NCBI GenBank assembly: GCA_037976565.1 | Contig: CP137668.1 | Coordinates: forward strand, 36,408,088-36,472,087 | Origin: Mesocentrotus franciscanus | Taxonomy: Eukaryota > Echinodermata > Echinoidea > Camarodonta > Strongylocentrotidae | DNA length: 64,000 nt | Reading direction: 5' to 3' | Shown: positions 27,501 through 41,323 of the stretch, one piece after another | Numbering within the stretch: position 1 is the stretch's first letter | How the letters are laid out: every line of letters starts with the position of its first letter | Program-made: the position numbers and the translations under genes | The notes under the pieces: model-generated | What the model was told of the DNA's origin: nothing | What the model saw: only the letters and a program-made list of their open reading frames with translations | The model's database searches: none

Positions 27501-30231
27501 ATGTAAAATAACTTGGATGATATTTGAGATAATAATCTGTTCATAAATATAGAGATTCCACCTGTACTCACATGAATATTTAGAGAGAGAACACTAACCT
27601 TATATGAAAGGGGCAGGACTAATCTCATGGCACTGTACGATCATGAAAGAACAATAACACATGTAAGTCAATGATGATAGGTAGAAATGTGGAATAACAT
27701 GCCCAATATTTTACAGAGATGAAATTGCTGTTCATAAATATTCAAGAGTGTTGGTTGTTCATTAATCTTGCCCCTGATTAAACCGATCCCTAAGAAAAAG
27801 TTATGACAATGATATTAGAAAAGGTTAAGTACACACATTGGTACAATCGTTGAAACATAAATAGCTTCATTGCATTTGTCTTCAATCATCCTTGGTAAAC
27901 ATAGACATGGTTACTTTTATTACATTTTAATATCTAGTCCAACTTCCTCGCTGAAAATACCTGAACACCTGCCCAATTTCCTCTTGTTAGATATGTGATG
28001 TTTCCTACCTTGTCAGTTCTCAATGTAGCTGTCTGGCCAATAGAAGGTCCCCGTCGGACATGTATTTTCACCGGTCCCCAATCCTTCTATCGGATGCACC
28101 CATCTCATCTGTAATCAATACAATGCTGTGTTCCAACTTGCCTTTTGTGTTTTCAAACCGTAACTAGATTTAGTGAAACAAACTAATTATTATTAATTGT
28201 ACAGAAGAAGAAAGATTATCTAACATTTGATCACAATTGCCTGTAGGCTATCAATCTCATCAAGGATATAAGGTTTAGGTTTAGAGATAGGGTTAGGGTT
28301 AGGGTTGCAGTGGATTAGGATGTGGGTTAGGGTTTGGGTTAGGTATAGTGTTTGGTCCAGGGTTAGAGTGAAGAATTTCATTAGTGTAGGAAGTTTATCT
28401 GGAGAAATGTTACAGGAGCATATGTCATAGAACCTACATTTATAACAACTTTTGGGTGTTTTATCTTTTGAATCGGTGCCTTAACTGTAAGTAATTAGAC
28501 AAAATTAAATCAGGTTTGTGTATCAGTTGTTGTTCATTGATTGTATTTGGGATGGGGTTAATCCTATAAAGGGGTGTAAATTTGGTTGAATCCTGAGCTT
28601 CTAGCCCCTAGGGATCAGGAAAACATTACATGGCACCCTGATAGATACAAGGAGATAATACGTGTTGACCAGTGTGAAGAATGATGGCCATGCGGTGTTA
28701 AGTGAACTGTATGAGCACCCCTCGACAGCTAGAACAACAAGGAATGTTTTGATACCCTGAAGGCTTGAGGAAAAATTCAATACCCCTAATGAGAGCTGCC
28801 CCGATGGACGCCGAAAGAACAAGACATGTTCCCATGTAATTAAAAATATATTAGTCTAAATGAGCATTGGCAAATGAGGGGGAGAGGGGGGGGGGCATTG
28901 GCCAATAATTGTGCCCCTCCCCCTTAATCTACATGTGTCCCATTTCAAACCAATGTGTCATACATGCACCTTAAGTACACAAAATAAAATGTGCCCCTCT
29001 TCTAAGATGAACCCATATTTTTGTTTAATTTTTTTTTTTTTGAAGGGGGGGGGGGAAGTAATTTGCCCCACTTTTACAAAACCCTGGATCTGCCCCTGCA
29101 AATGAGAGCACTGCCCCCAAGATATTTTGAAAGCAATAGAGATTTTTCATTACATGCACCAGTTATTCGAGAAACGTATTGGAAAACGTCGTGATCATCT
29201 TGTGAGAACGCCCCTGAAAGATAACCCCATCGGTCTTGGAAATCTAGGAAATGACTTTCCTCTAATTTCCTCTTCACCTTGCTTGTAAGAGAAGTAATCG
29301 AACAGACAAACTTTGCTGCTTGTTAATTGCTTCATTTGAGCTCTGAACCTATCTTTAGAATGCTCTCAATTTTACAGATGGCTTAAATGCTTATATTCCA
29401 CTTTTTTTTTTTTTTTTACCAAGTTCTTTTTCTGGAAATGAGCTTTTATATATTCGACTGAAAGTTTCTGTGCCTAATGCATTTTCAGTCTAGATACATC
29501 TATGTCCCTGTACACTCAAAGAAAGCTGCAGATGGTTTATCAAAGGCTGAATTTCTTTGAAATCTCATTATACAATGTGGGTTTTTGCTTTAACTTTATT
29601 CCAGACATCGCGGCCTGTGTGCTTTTGAATTAAGATGCTAGTGATCTATCTGGAATTTAATGTAAAAATTGCATTTCGAAAATGAGATTTCTTTTTCTTT
29701 TACTTGACTTTTATTGCAAACATTACCCCTTTTTTAATATTTTTTACAAAAAATGAGAAATGTGTAACAATCATAATCATGGAGCGAAATCCAGATAGGT
29801 ACGGTTAATTTGTTCGCTTTTCCTCACATTGCCTCATTGGAAATTCACTCATTGAACTATTACCCATCCATCATATTATATACCTTTGCCATTTATCATC
29901 ATTAAAATGTCTCTCTTTCTGTTTTATTCATAATGATTCTCTCATTCAGTTTTGCAGAAAAGGTAAATACATAAAAAATAAATTTTCATGATTGGAATTT
30001 TTTTATCTCACGCTTCTTACATTTTCCCATCATCATTATTTCTAATTTATTCTCTCTTCTTTCCTGTTATCTCTCAACCTTCCTCACATTTGTTCTTCCT
30101 CTCTTATCACCCCCTCTCTATTATGTTTAATCCTATTCCCCCCATTCTCATTTTTCTCTCTTTTTCTTTTCTCTTTCTCTTAATTCAATGTATTTTTCTT
30201 CTCACATCATCTACCCCCTCTCTCTCTCCTC

Positions 30232-30267
<36 letters not shown>

Positions 30268-30367
30268 CCTCTCTCCCCATTATCTTAATCTCTCCTCTTC
30301 ATTCTCCCCCTCTCTTATCCTCTCTCATTCTCTCTCTCTCTCTTTCCCTTCCTCTTTCTTTCTATCC

Positions 30368-30414
<47 letters not shown>

Positions 30415-33400
30415 TTCTCCATTTCTTCACTCTTCTCTCTGTAGGACAAGCATCCATCAGACAGACAAGAGGATGAGCTAGAAGTTCTGGTGGTCAAGAT
30501 GGTCAAGTCCATCTCAGATCTCAAGAAGCAGGTGATTAATGTAACAACGACAAAACTATTCTAAAGATTGACATCTTCTGGGGGGGGGGGGGGTTGGAAT
30601 TAATGGTCACTGAAGACTTGATCACTCAAATATAGTCAGTACTAGCCTGTAGAGATAACATTGCAAATGTTTGAGCAGTCGGTTTTTTGCAATTAGTCTG
30701 ATAATTCCAACTGGAGAAAAGACCCCCTCACAGGATAATCAGCATGGTATTGATGAGAGGTGTTGAGAGGTTTCATAGTCTTAGTGGATATGTAACCAGA
30801 CCATGGATCATATAGTTCCCAGCAGTTGCTCTAATGTCCTTTGGCAAATCGTTCATCTTCTCCTTTTTTTCTCCACTCTCAATCCAGTTGTACATTCAGT
30901 ACATGTCTGTGGTAGGAAGTAATACCTCAAATGCTTTCAGTACCTTAGGGTAGCTTTAATAGCCCAAACCATGGTTATAGGAGTGCTTTGTGGGCAATTT
31001 AAGATTCCCTTGGGATTGATGTGTATGCAATATTAATGAATTATCATTATGTTATCATCATTTTCATCTTTTTATTTTGTCAGCTACAACACACAGCCCT
31101 AGATCATGCATCAGAAGTCTTCAAGGTTGGTGATGACCATACGACCATCCATAAACTGAAGGAGGTGGCGTCTCAGGGACAGGTGGAAGCAGTTCAACAG
31201 CTTACCGTTAGATTCCATGATCATGCTGACCAAATTAGAGAAGTAAGACCATTTTTTTAAATCTTCTGTCATGGTTTTTTCAACTGTGTTCATCACATGT
31301 ACAGGAATTCACCTGCACTTAAATGTGCCACTTTCATGCCTTAAATTGGCAATGTTGCAGATAAAGGGTATATGAATAATTGAGGGAGAACAATTTTGAA
31401 GAATAGCAACGAATGCAGACATAATAACGCTTTTCGTCTTCGTCTTTCGTCTCATCAGAATAAATCACAAGAATGAACAGAAATCAGAAATCAGAAAATA
31501 TGAACTGAAGCTAAAGGGAACAAAGAAAAAAATAGGGTATAGGGTTTTATTGCAATTTCTACTTGGGTACTGTTATTGTGTTGCTACTAAAAGGATGATT
31601 TTATTCAATTCAAATATTTGTGTCTATTTCCCATGATTCAGGTATGTAGATTACTTGGCCATGTGTCCAGACTAGCTCCGCTGACCATCAGTTGTGATCA
31701 TTCAGAGAATAGTATAGCCACGCTGGATACACAAGTAAGTGGGCAGAAAATTGACCACTGGTTTGGGATGGACTTCTTGTATCTAGTATTGAATAAACTT
31801 TACAAGCAGATCAGAAATGATTTCATTCTTACCCTAAACTGTCAATTTAAAACTTGTCTGAGACTTATGTGGGGCATCATTCCAATAATTTTTTTTTTTT
31901 CAATTTCTGCCTCTTGAATAAAATGCACCTTTTCTTTAGGATCTTGACATTATGAATTTAAATATAACAAGGAAAATTACTGATTGGCTACTGCTTCAAG
32001 ATATTCTTATTTTCATTTAAATTCAATTTGAGTACGTTATATGAACTTTCGAATACTATTCTTACAATAATGCCTGAATCATTTTGTTACTTTTTTTTGG
32101 TAAATCAGGACCAAGGAGAAAAAAAATCTCTGTGTATCGGTAATTAACCATAACACAATAATGTTGTCTATTATAGCTTAAAAAACAGAGCAGTTTGTGT
32201 TATCCAGAGTCGCAAAAATTCATGACTCTGTGTCTTTGGGCAACTACGCTAATGCCTGGATTACATTTGCCCCGGGTGCCGTACGATAAATTGGTCTACG
32301 ATTTTTCGTGCGATTTTGGGGGCATCGTAGGAGGCTACAGGCTACGATGTTTGTGTTTACATTATCTACGAGCATTGTGCCATTTCTTGTATTGGCCCCC
32401 GGGGGCAGGCCGCGGCAAATCCGTGCATAGGCTGCTCGGAGATTGTACGGAAATCGTGCAATTTCAGTGCAGTAGCCGTGCAGTCTCCGCAGCCTCCGCA
32501 CGGAATTCATACGGAGCCCGTTCAGCTTCCGTGCAGAGGTTGCGCGGAGAAGGCGTGGTGACCGTGCAGCCGCCGTGCTGTTTTTGAGCGTTTGTTGCCT
32601 CCATGTTCACCGACAAAAATCGTGCGTTTGCTGCACGATCAGCATGAGCCTCCGCGCGATGCCCGTGCGGGGATTGTGCAGTGCCACCTACGACATGTCT
32701 ACGGGCTACGGGCTTACGATTTTTCAAGTTTGTATAACTTCCCGCGAAACAAAATCGTAAAGGCTGCGGAGCCTGTGAATCCGTACGAAAATCTCACGGC
32801 CATCTCCTGCCTCCGCACAGAGGCCGCACGGAAAAGGGGATACGGGCAGGATACGGGCTCCGTAGACTAATCGCAGGCCAAATGTAATCCAGGCATAAAG
32901 CAAGTGTAATACCAGTACTTTGAAGGCCCTTTGAGCATTCACTGTGTTGGATATGTGCACAATATAAATGTAGCTATCCTTTTTTATTATTATTTTCCAA
33001 TGCAGTTAACAGGTGCAGCGATCACGCTTGCAATGAACCACAACAGTAAGATAGCTAGAGAGAATCTTGATGTCTTTGCCGATACCTGGGAAGCTACGAT
33101 CAACGACCTTAGCACGCTGGTCAAGGAGGTCAACGATTGCTGCGTCGGCAAAACAAGTGAGGGCGTCAACTTTTTAAAAAAAATACTGATTTGTTGTCTT
33201 AGTTCAGTTGCATTTCATCAATTTTGCATTTCATCAATTTTGCATTTTTACGTCTGATGAATTACATGAACTCTCCGTAATTGCCTCAATTTATGCTGAA
33301 AGATTAAAGTCTTGATATACAGGTTGCACACGATTTAGTGCCATTACTCAACATTATATAATCAATCAAATTTACCACAATCTGATATATGTGACTATGT

Positions 33401-36400
33401 AATATCAATTTCTTAATAATGAATTAAAAGATGAACAAATAGTTATTTCCTCAAAAAATGAAGAGGATAAGTTTAATTTTCTATGGATGTGAGATACACT
33501 ACTCTCTAATCCTGTCCTGGGGAGTGTTTCACAAAGACTAAGATGGACTTTAAGTTGGACTTAAGTATGGCAGGCCGTTCATGTCACTGTTTGCTCTCAC
33601 CATTGGTCTCTCAATTATGATCTTTAGATAATAATTTTTCCTTCAATAATGAACTATCTAAAAAGGTAAATTCTGTAGATTTGCGACCACAATGTGTACG
33701 TCCCTTGAGAAACCAATGCCAGGAATGGTTAGAGGAACTAGTGGCATGAACGGCCTGCCATACTTAAGTCCAACTTAAAGTCGATCTTAGTCTTTGTGAA
33801 ACACTCCCCAGTTGTGGTGAAATATTCTCTTATGTATTTCTCATGTATCTTGCTACCTCTCTTCACTTTTTGTTATTTACTACTTCTTTTCTCTTATATT
33901 TTATATTACATGTATATTAATTTCAAATTCTATAATACATTTATTTTTTCTTTTTCCAGACAACAAACAAGTATATCTCTCTCTTCCCAGGCCAGGGGTA
34001 AGCTATCTCTTGTTTTGTTGTAGGTCTTATTTTTCCCCCTCATCTTCTTCCTTCTCTTCCTTTGTAGTGCAGGCTACTTGTAGTCTGCAAGCACAGACTC
34101 TTATGTGACACTTTATTGTAATTCCTAAAGCCTTGAACAGAGCCTAGATATGTCAGTCTATGGCTGTGTCAGTGTCAGGAGTGGCTAAATTACAGAGCCT
34201 ATTGTAGTCTCATTCCGCAGACGCTGTTACGCGCAGTGACTGACAAGGGCTTGTGCGTGCAAACTATGCCATTTTGCTTTGTTTGCATGCATGTGGCTCA
34301 TACCTTTTTTTTTCTTTCCAATTGGTACATATTTATCATGTTAAAGTATGATGACATTACGTCCACCAGGAACAGCTCTACCTGCATGCATGGACTTATT
34401 TTACTCATTTTGAGAGAGAAATTTCATTTGACTACCAGATGGTTTTTCAGATTTCATTTTTGGACAAGAGATCTTATGATTCCAATGCAGCATCAATCAA
34501 TGCTACCCCTTCCATGCTTCCGTGTGTTCTCTCTCTTCTTGCTAATAAACTCTGTAGCACAAGATAATTTTTCTGTCTATGCTTGTTGTGGTTGTTGCAT
34601 TTGTCCTCACAAAGCTCCTATTTTTGTTTTAAAAAAAACACATATATATATATATGTAAATATATACATGTATATCAGGAGAGCCGTGAACTGGAAAAAA
34701 AATGTTGTTTTGGACAAAGTTAGGTTCCTCTCTATTCTTATTGTATATCCCATATGAATAATTTGGAACTTGCATGCACTGACTTATTCTTTCTGAAAAA
34801 TCTGTTCAATACAGTATATTCTCTATATTGTTTGGCTGTAATATGTCCAGATAATTTTATAGTACTTATATAGAAAGTATGAGTGTTTCCATTAAATATT
34901 TTTCAAATATTCTTCTGCAAAATTGTAAAGCTGTAAAATCCCAACATCACCTATCCTGACCTATCCTATCACATTCCTCTTCTTTACCAATATCTAAACA
35001 CAATTAATGTATTTACTCAAATGTATAAATAGCCCCTTGTATATGAAAATGCAAATAATAGACTGCTGAAGACAATAGAATTATGTAGGGCTACTCATTC
35101 ACTTTCATGTATGTGAACAACATAGCAACTAGTTCATGTAATCTTGACTGTAAACAAGTCCAAAGATTGCCTCAGGCATGTTAGTCATAAAATATGATTT
35201 ATTTTGACATCTGCATTTGGACAGCCGAACATGTTTTCCAAACTCAGAATGATTTGATACCTCACTATGAGACAATTTGACAAGAGGGAATATTCATTTA
35301 AATATATGTGACATTTTTATTTGCACCAAAGAAACTATGTGATATAAATTGTTCTATAAATTGTGTTTTCCAGCTATAAAGCATATTCAGGTTTTTCATG
35401 TTTTATTTTTTAATTGATTTCTTGTACTGTATTGATGTTTGCTATTGTTTGTTTTTTTCTTTCGCTGATATGTATACTTTATTTGAAATTTTATTCATTT
35501 CTCTGCACTTTTTAGGCTGATATTGTAAGTATTCCACAATACCTGCTTTTTTGATATATTTTTATGCATACTCGTCACCATATCTCATTTGCCACACTGC
35601 ATTTTTCATCACATGTATTTATTTATTCTGAGTTTGTAATTTTCACATTTTGACTATGTACAATTCTAGACTTGTGTGATTGATAAGTGGAGCATGCTAT
35701 TAAAAGCTTGAGTTTAATGTCACTCTGGTATTAACACTGAAATAGATTGAGCATATCTAATCACCACAAAAACAACATCAGTTTTCTGAAAGGTAAACAT
35801 AGAGATGAAAAGATTTGTGGAAGGTGAAGGAAGTCACAAATTTAACAGGCCAGTTACTTAGTTTCATTTTCATCTACTTTTAATCTAAATATTGTGAATA
35901 TTTGATGATTTGATTATCATTATCTACTGAGAATTTTCTCACAAGTCCTTGTTTTATAAATAGACATTCATCTTATCATTATGAGTCATATTGCAATTTT
36001 AAACATAACATCATTTGTAGGCCTATACTGTAAACTGTACACTGAAAACTTGATCAAGATTTGGAATATTTTTATAACATTTCTTCAGCACAATTTCATG
36101 GCTTCCATTTACATCTTTACTTTATTTTCATCTCCATCTAATTTGCCACATAATCTTTGGAAAGGTATCAAAATTCAAAATTTGGGGTGAGGATGCATTG
36201 CGAATAATAATTAGTCTACCCTTATTGGTTGATTTTCTCATTGGTACTGGCATTGGGTGAAGGAGATATAGGTCTGAGGTAATTAACTTGGGTTTTAGGA
36301 TTAGTATTGAGCACTGTTTCACCCTTTGGGTTTATTTTCACATTGGTATTGGTTCTGAGTAAAGGAGATATAAACTTGGGTTTTATGATTGGCATATTTT

Positions 36401-39400
36401 TAAACAGCATCAATTTTTTCCATCCCTCTGTTGGTATTAATTCTCATCTTTATCCATCTGATGATTTAATTTTTGTTACATTCATACTGTAACTCATCTA
36501 TTGATCATCATTTCATGCTATATGATCTCATGTTTATTTGCATCTTCAATGGAGATTTACACTTGATTTCTTGATATGTCTTTGTAACATTGTCAAGCTA
36601 GTCATTAAAATTATGACATGATCATTATATCATTGTCGTCATATCTGTATGAATGATACATGTATCTGTGTCAATTTCTAATCATCATTTATCAGTTTAT
36701 GACTTCATTTGCAGTTTTGAATGCCACACTGTGACCTATTTCCTGATTTTACTGTGCTACTTTGAAAATCCTTTGTAATCCTAACCATTGCATCAGTACT
36801 TTTCTCTTGAAAATCCATGCCTGCTCAGGATTCATGTCGATTCTGAAACCTGTATGAATCTTTATATTTGAAATCGTCATGGTGATTTTTAAGTTTTGTG
36901 TCCCTGCAGCATCATTCAGACAACTTGTAGAAACAAGGCTTTACAAGCAGTACATAAAGTGGTAGTTTTAGAATTTGAAAATGCTCGTTTTGTTGTAAGT
37001 GGACTGCAGTTCTTTGTGAAGTGCTATATACATTTTGAAGGAAGGAAAAATAAAAGAGAAGAAAAACAATGTGAACATTCTATCAGGTTAAAGAGTTGCC
37101 CAACAATGAGGTGAAAGAGGAGGGGGAGGAGGAGGAAGAAGAGAAAAGAGAAAAGAAGAAAAGAATAAGAAATTAAGAAGGAAAAGAAGAAGGCAGGGAG
37201 GAGAAAGGAAGAAGAGGTATAACAAGAAGAACAACAAGAACAACAAGAACAACAAGAACAACAAGAACAACAAGAAGAACTAGAAGAAGAACAAGGAGAA
37301 CAAGAAGAAGAAGAAGACAAAAAAGAAGAAGACAAAGAAGGTGAAGAACAAGAAGAACAAGAAGAATAAGTAGAACAAGAAGAACAAGAAGAAGAACAAG
37401 AAAAATAAGAAAAACAAGGAGAGCAAGAAGAACAAGAAGAACAAGAAGAACAAGAACAAGAAGAAGGTCAAGAAGAACAAGAACAAGAACAAAGAACAAG
37501 AACAAAGAACAAGAACAACAAGAACAAGTGGAACAACAAGAACAACAAGAACAACAAGAAAAACAAGAAGAACAGGAAGAACAAGAACAAGAACAAGAAG
37601 AACAAGAAGAACAAGAACAAGAAGAACAAGAAACAGAAGAACAAGAAGAACAAGATCAAGAAGAAGAAGAAGACAAAAAAAGAAGAAGACAAAGAAGGTG
37701 AAGAAGAAGATAAAGATGAAGAAAGAGGAGGAGGAGAAATAGTTGGAGAATGGAGTAGAAGATCATTCATCAGGAAGTACATGTAGATCAAGAGATGTCT
37801 AGTAGCTTTAGGATTACCTAGCTCACATTAACTTCACAGCATGGTCACCTGATAATTTCATATATTAAATATTTATTCTATATTCCAGTATAATTACCTA
37901 CTGACTTGCATCATGTCTCCTTCTTTTTATCTTATTGGGAGAATCTAACTATCAGCATTAATGATCAGCATCCAAGTTTCTAACAATTGTACTCTTTGGT
38001 GATGCGTGACATGTGTATGAATTGATAGTAACTATAATTATAGTACCGGTAGTGGGTTGTTATATATTGCTCATCTCTATAATGATTTGACATTCCTGTC
38101 ACTCCACAACTATTACCATACAAGTATTAATTCCATAAATTCTTGTCATAATCAATGTTATGAATATTTTCCATGGCATTCAACAGCACATTCAACAGCA
38201 AGTTTCAATTTTTTAATAGTTTAGCTTTATTTTTGCCTCTGCTACCAAAGATGGTTCAGGAGGCGTTATTACTTTCTAGAAGATGAAAGCACATATTATT
38301 TTGTCAACCAATTAGCCAAGAACAAAAGTATTTCAGGATTAACATGCACCTATTCATTCCTTGCCCATAGCAAATGTACTTTTTTTCAAATAGCCTTTGA
38401 GACATGTTCATTTTTCATATGCCTGCTCAAAAATGTCTGAAGTATGTCATACAGCTAATTGGGATCTAGTATGTAAAGTATTGAACGTTAATAATGAAGA
38501 AAAGAAGTGTACAATAATTAATATCTGTGGCTTTATATAAATTTAACTTTTTTCAGTACAGGGAATGTCACATATGGGACTACACAGAGATCCATGCACT
38601 AACATTGTGGGTGTAGAGAACTCTAGCATTCAGTGGGAGAGAGACAAATTCATTATTGATATTGTAAAATGCTTCATAGCATATTTCCTAGCTCCATTGA
38701 TCCACATTTCCATTTGCAGTATTCATGTTTGAGCCTCCATTAATGAGCTGATCAATAGAGCACCGTTAATCTATATTGATGAATGAATTAAACTGCTGGA
38801 TGCCCTTGTACAGCAGTCTTGCATAACTGAACAGGACATCCCTGCAATAAATGAATAAGTGAATAGTTGAATTAAATGAATGAATCACCCACTAAATAAG
38901 AAAGAGATAAATAATCTAATCACTAAATGAATATGTGAATAAGTAAATAAATGAATAGATTAATAAGTAAGTAAAGTTACAAATTTTAGCAGCAAGCATT
39001 TGCTGCATTGTGTCCTCGTGTGCAGTTATGATGTCCTTCAAATTTTTTCTACTGGCCATTTCAGTCGACTATAAGATGGTGTCTGCTGAAAGCCAGAAGA
39101 CTGTATTAAAACCCTACATAAAAAGTACATGAGTTTACACCCTTCTGGCTCTCAGCAGACAATTTCACTTTACATTACATCTACACCATCACTCGATGGT
39201 GAGCGCTTTCAGCTCCAGATGACCCCCCGAACTACACAATATGACCACATGACTTCAATTTAACCTTCCTTACTACATCCAATTTGACTTTTGCTTTCCT
39301 CTTTTCTCCTCTGAAGGGGCAACTATACAATGCATCTCTCATTGCATCTATCATTTAGTTATCTCCTTACTTTCTCTCCGTGTAATATTGTTATCAGGTG

Positions 39401-41099
39401 TATTCATGATATATGAGCACATACAGTTCTATTTGCATTTCACTAACATGCTAACCTTGCATTCCATATGTGTGTCTGTATATCTATTCCAATCCACTCA
39501 CACAGAAACACGGTACTACAGTCAAAGCTGCTAAACCGGTCAAGTTGGACGCTCAGGTAAAAAACCAAGGAAACAAGGGTCGGTATTCAGAAAAGGGTAC
39601 TCATTTTAGTCCATGCTTAAACCCTGACTAAGTGGACAGAGTTTTAGTCCACAGATTTATGGAGTACCAAGTGTCAAACTCTTCATTTCATCATAAAAAA
39701 TATCTTAATTCTGTAACTAAATGATCAATCAAAAACATGTCATTACAAGGTAGATTTTTCATTTTCACATCAATTTTCATTATTTGATTCATTTTGTACA
39801 CTCTTTTTTTTTAATAGATATTTGTTACAAATATTTCTACAGGAAAAAAAAAACCTTGATGCTTAGTGCTCCATAAGTCAGTGACCAAAGTGAAACCAGG
39901 CGTTACTTTATAGGTCTGCCTATATGAATACACACCAAGGAGTTTAGGAAGAGGATCACTAAGGAATCCTCAGTAGTCTTTGGAAGTTGCATCCATTGAA
40001 ACATGTTGGGGGTACTACCTATGGTGTGGTGTATCATGGTTATGTCATAGGGATCTTGATCATATAGTCTGGGATGAAATCCTAACAGCTGTACTATGGT
40101 CCTTTTGGGAAACATCAAATGACATTTTCCACTTGGTACCCAGGAGAAGAATTGGGACCTGATGGGATTCTGAAAATATTTGTGATAAAATATGTCATAT
40201 CCATCCATGATGATCATATAAATCAAACAAAATCCTTCAAAGCTATCATGCATTACACACAAACAAAGTCATAGGGAAAGATTGTGTTCTCGATCGCTAT
40301 TTTTTATCAGAAAATAAAAATCATTTTCAATGCCATTTTGATAATGCAACTGAAGATATAAGTATTCAAAGGGATTTCACTTGTAAGTACTCCATTAAAA
40401 CCATGTGTTAAGATTCCATACATAAGTTCAAGCTCACTTATACTGATTGAAACATCTGAAACCACAAAAGCACTTGGAAGAGCTTACAGCTCTTAGCAGC
40501 GCTCACCAACCCTTTTAGGGATGCTTGAAAGAATACATGATCCTTAAATCCTTAAAACTTTACCATCGACCAAAAAACGGAAAGTTACTCACTGAAAAAG
40601 CTTAATACGGTGTTTACCTAGAATATTGATTTTGTTTTCTTATAACTTATTTATGAGGAAAGCTTTTCAAATTCTCTATTAAGTATGTCAATTTATCAAA
40701 TCTAAGGATTTAAAAGAAATTCTTTATATGAATCTCTCTGTCTTGAAAGATTCCTTCTTTCTATCTATATATCCACCTCCATGTCTTTTACAATATCATT
40801 TCCATCCTTCCTAAATAGAGATTGGTTTATGTTTATCATGTACAACTCTTATTTCAGGAACAAGCCAAGATTGCAAAGGTCGGGTTAGAGGTCAAATTAC
40901 TGACCTCCGAGGTGGATGCCGAGACGGAGAAATGGGAGGACCAAGCGAATGACATCGTTAAGAGGGCCAAGAACATGTCCAGCATGGCCTATGCCATGTA
41001 TATGTTCACGAGAGGAGAGGGGTCACTCAAGACTACATTAGATCTCTTCAAACAAGCAGAGGTGAGAATATGAGGATGATGGTAATTATTATGATGATG

Positions 41100-41153
<54 letters not shown>

Positions 41154-41163
41154 GTGATGTTGG

Positions 41164-41194
<31 letters not shown>

Positions 41195-41234
41195 GATGAT
41201 GATGATGATGGTGATGATGATGGTGATGATGGTG

Positions 41235-41266
<32 letters not shown>

Positions 41267-41291
41267 GATGGTGATGATGATGGTGATGGTG

Positions 41292-41323
<32 letters not shown>

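Larger units (their letters stand above)
27295..30444 (+). other. Catulin intron with exon-derived duplicates and a CT tract
   Basis: It holds two decayed copies of the exon F 3' end (27395-27510, 27565-27700), a TTAGGG-like block (28265-28420), G- and T-runs near 28885-29055, and a long CT-rich tract (30045-30440) running directly into the next acceptor. Confidence 0.9.
33998..39505 (+). other. Catulin intron, 5.5 kb, with a purine tract and possible microexon
   Basis: It contains a possible 9-nt microexon (35516-35524), a polypurine tract (37088-37735) and a hairpin element (39081-39160). The rest is AT-rich. The ORFs, including one of 173 codons at 34236-34757, show no family features. 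Confidence 0.85.

Noticed and set aside
28280..28345. Interstitial telomere or chromosome-fusion scar
   Set aside because: Only a few degenerate TTAGGG units, and the block has a relative at 23346 with shared non-telomeric flank.
32195..32870. Overlapping ORFs of up to 130 codons on both strands
   Set aside because: Open because the TIR element is GC-rich and stop-poor; Arg/Ala/Cys-rich with no transposase motifs.
34236..34757. 173-codon + strand ORF
   Set aside because: Lies in an AT-rich intron; Cys/Phe/Ile-rich without motifs, no splice context, no family resemblance.
37024..37791. Minus-strand poly-Leu/Phe/Val/Ser ORFs resembling membrane proteins
   Set aside because: Translations of the AAG/AAC purine tract; low complexity in all frames.
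39903..40262. 119-codon minus-strand ORF in a catulin intron
   Set aside because: No recognisable domain, and composition like the surrounding intron.
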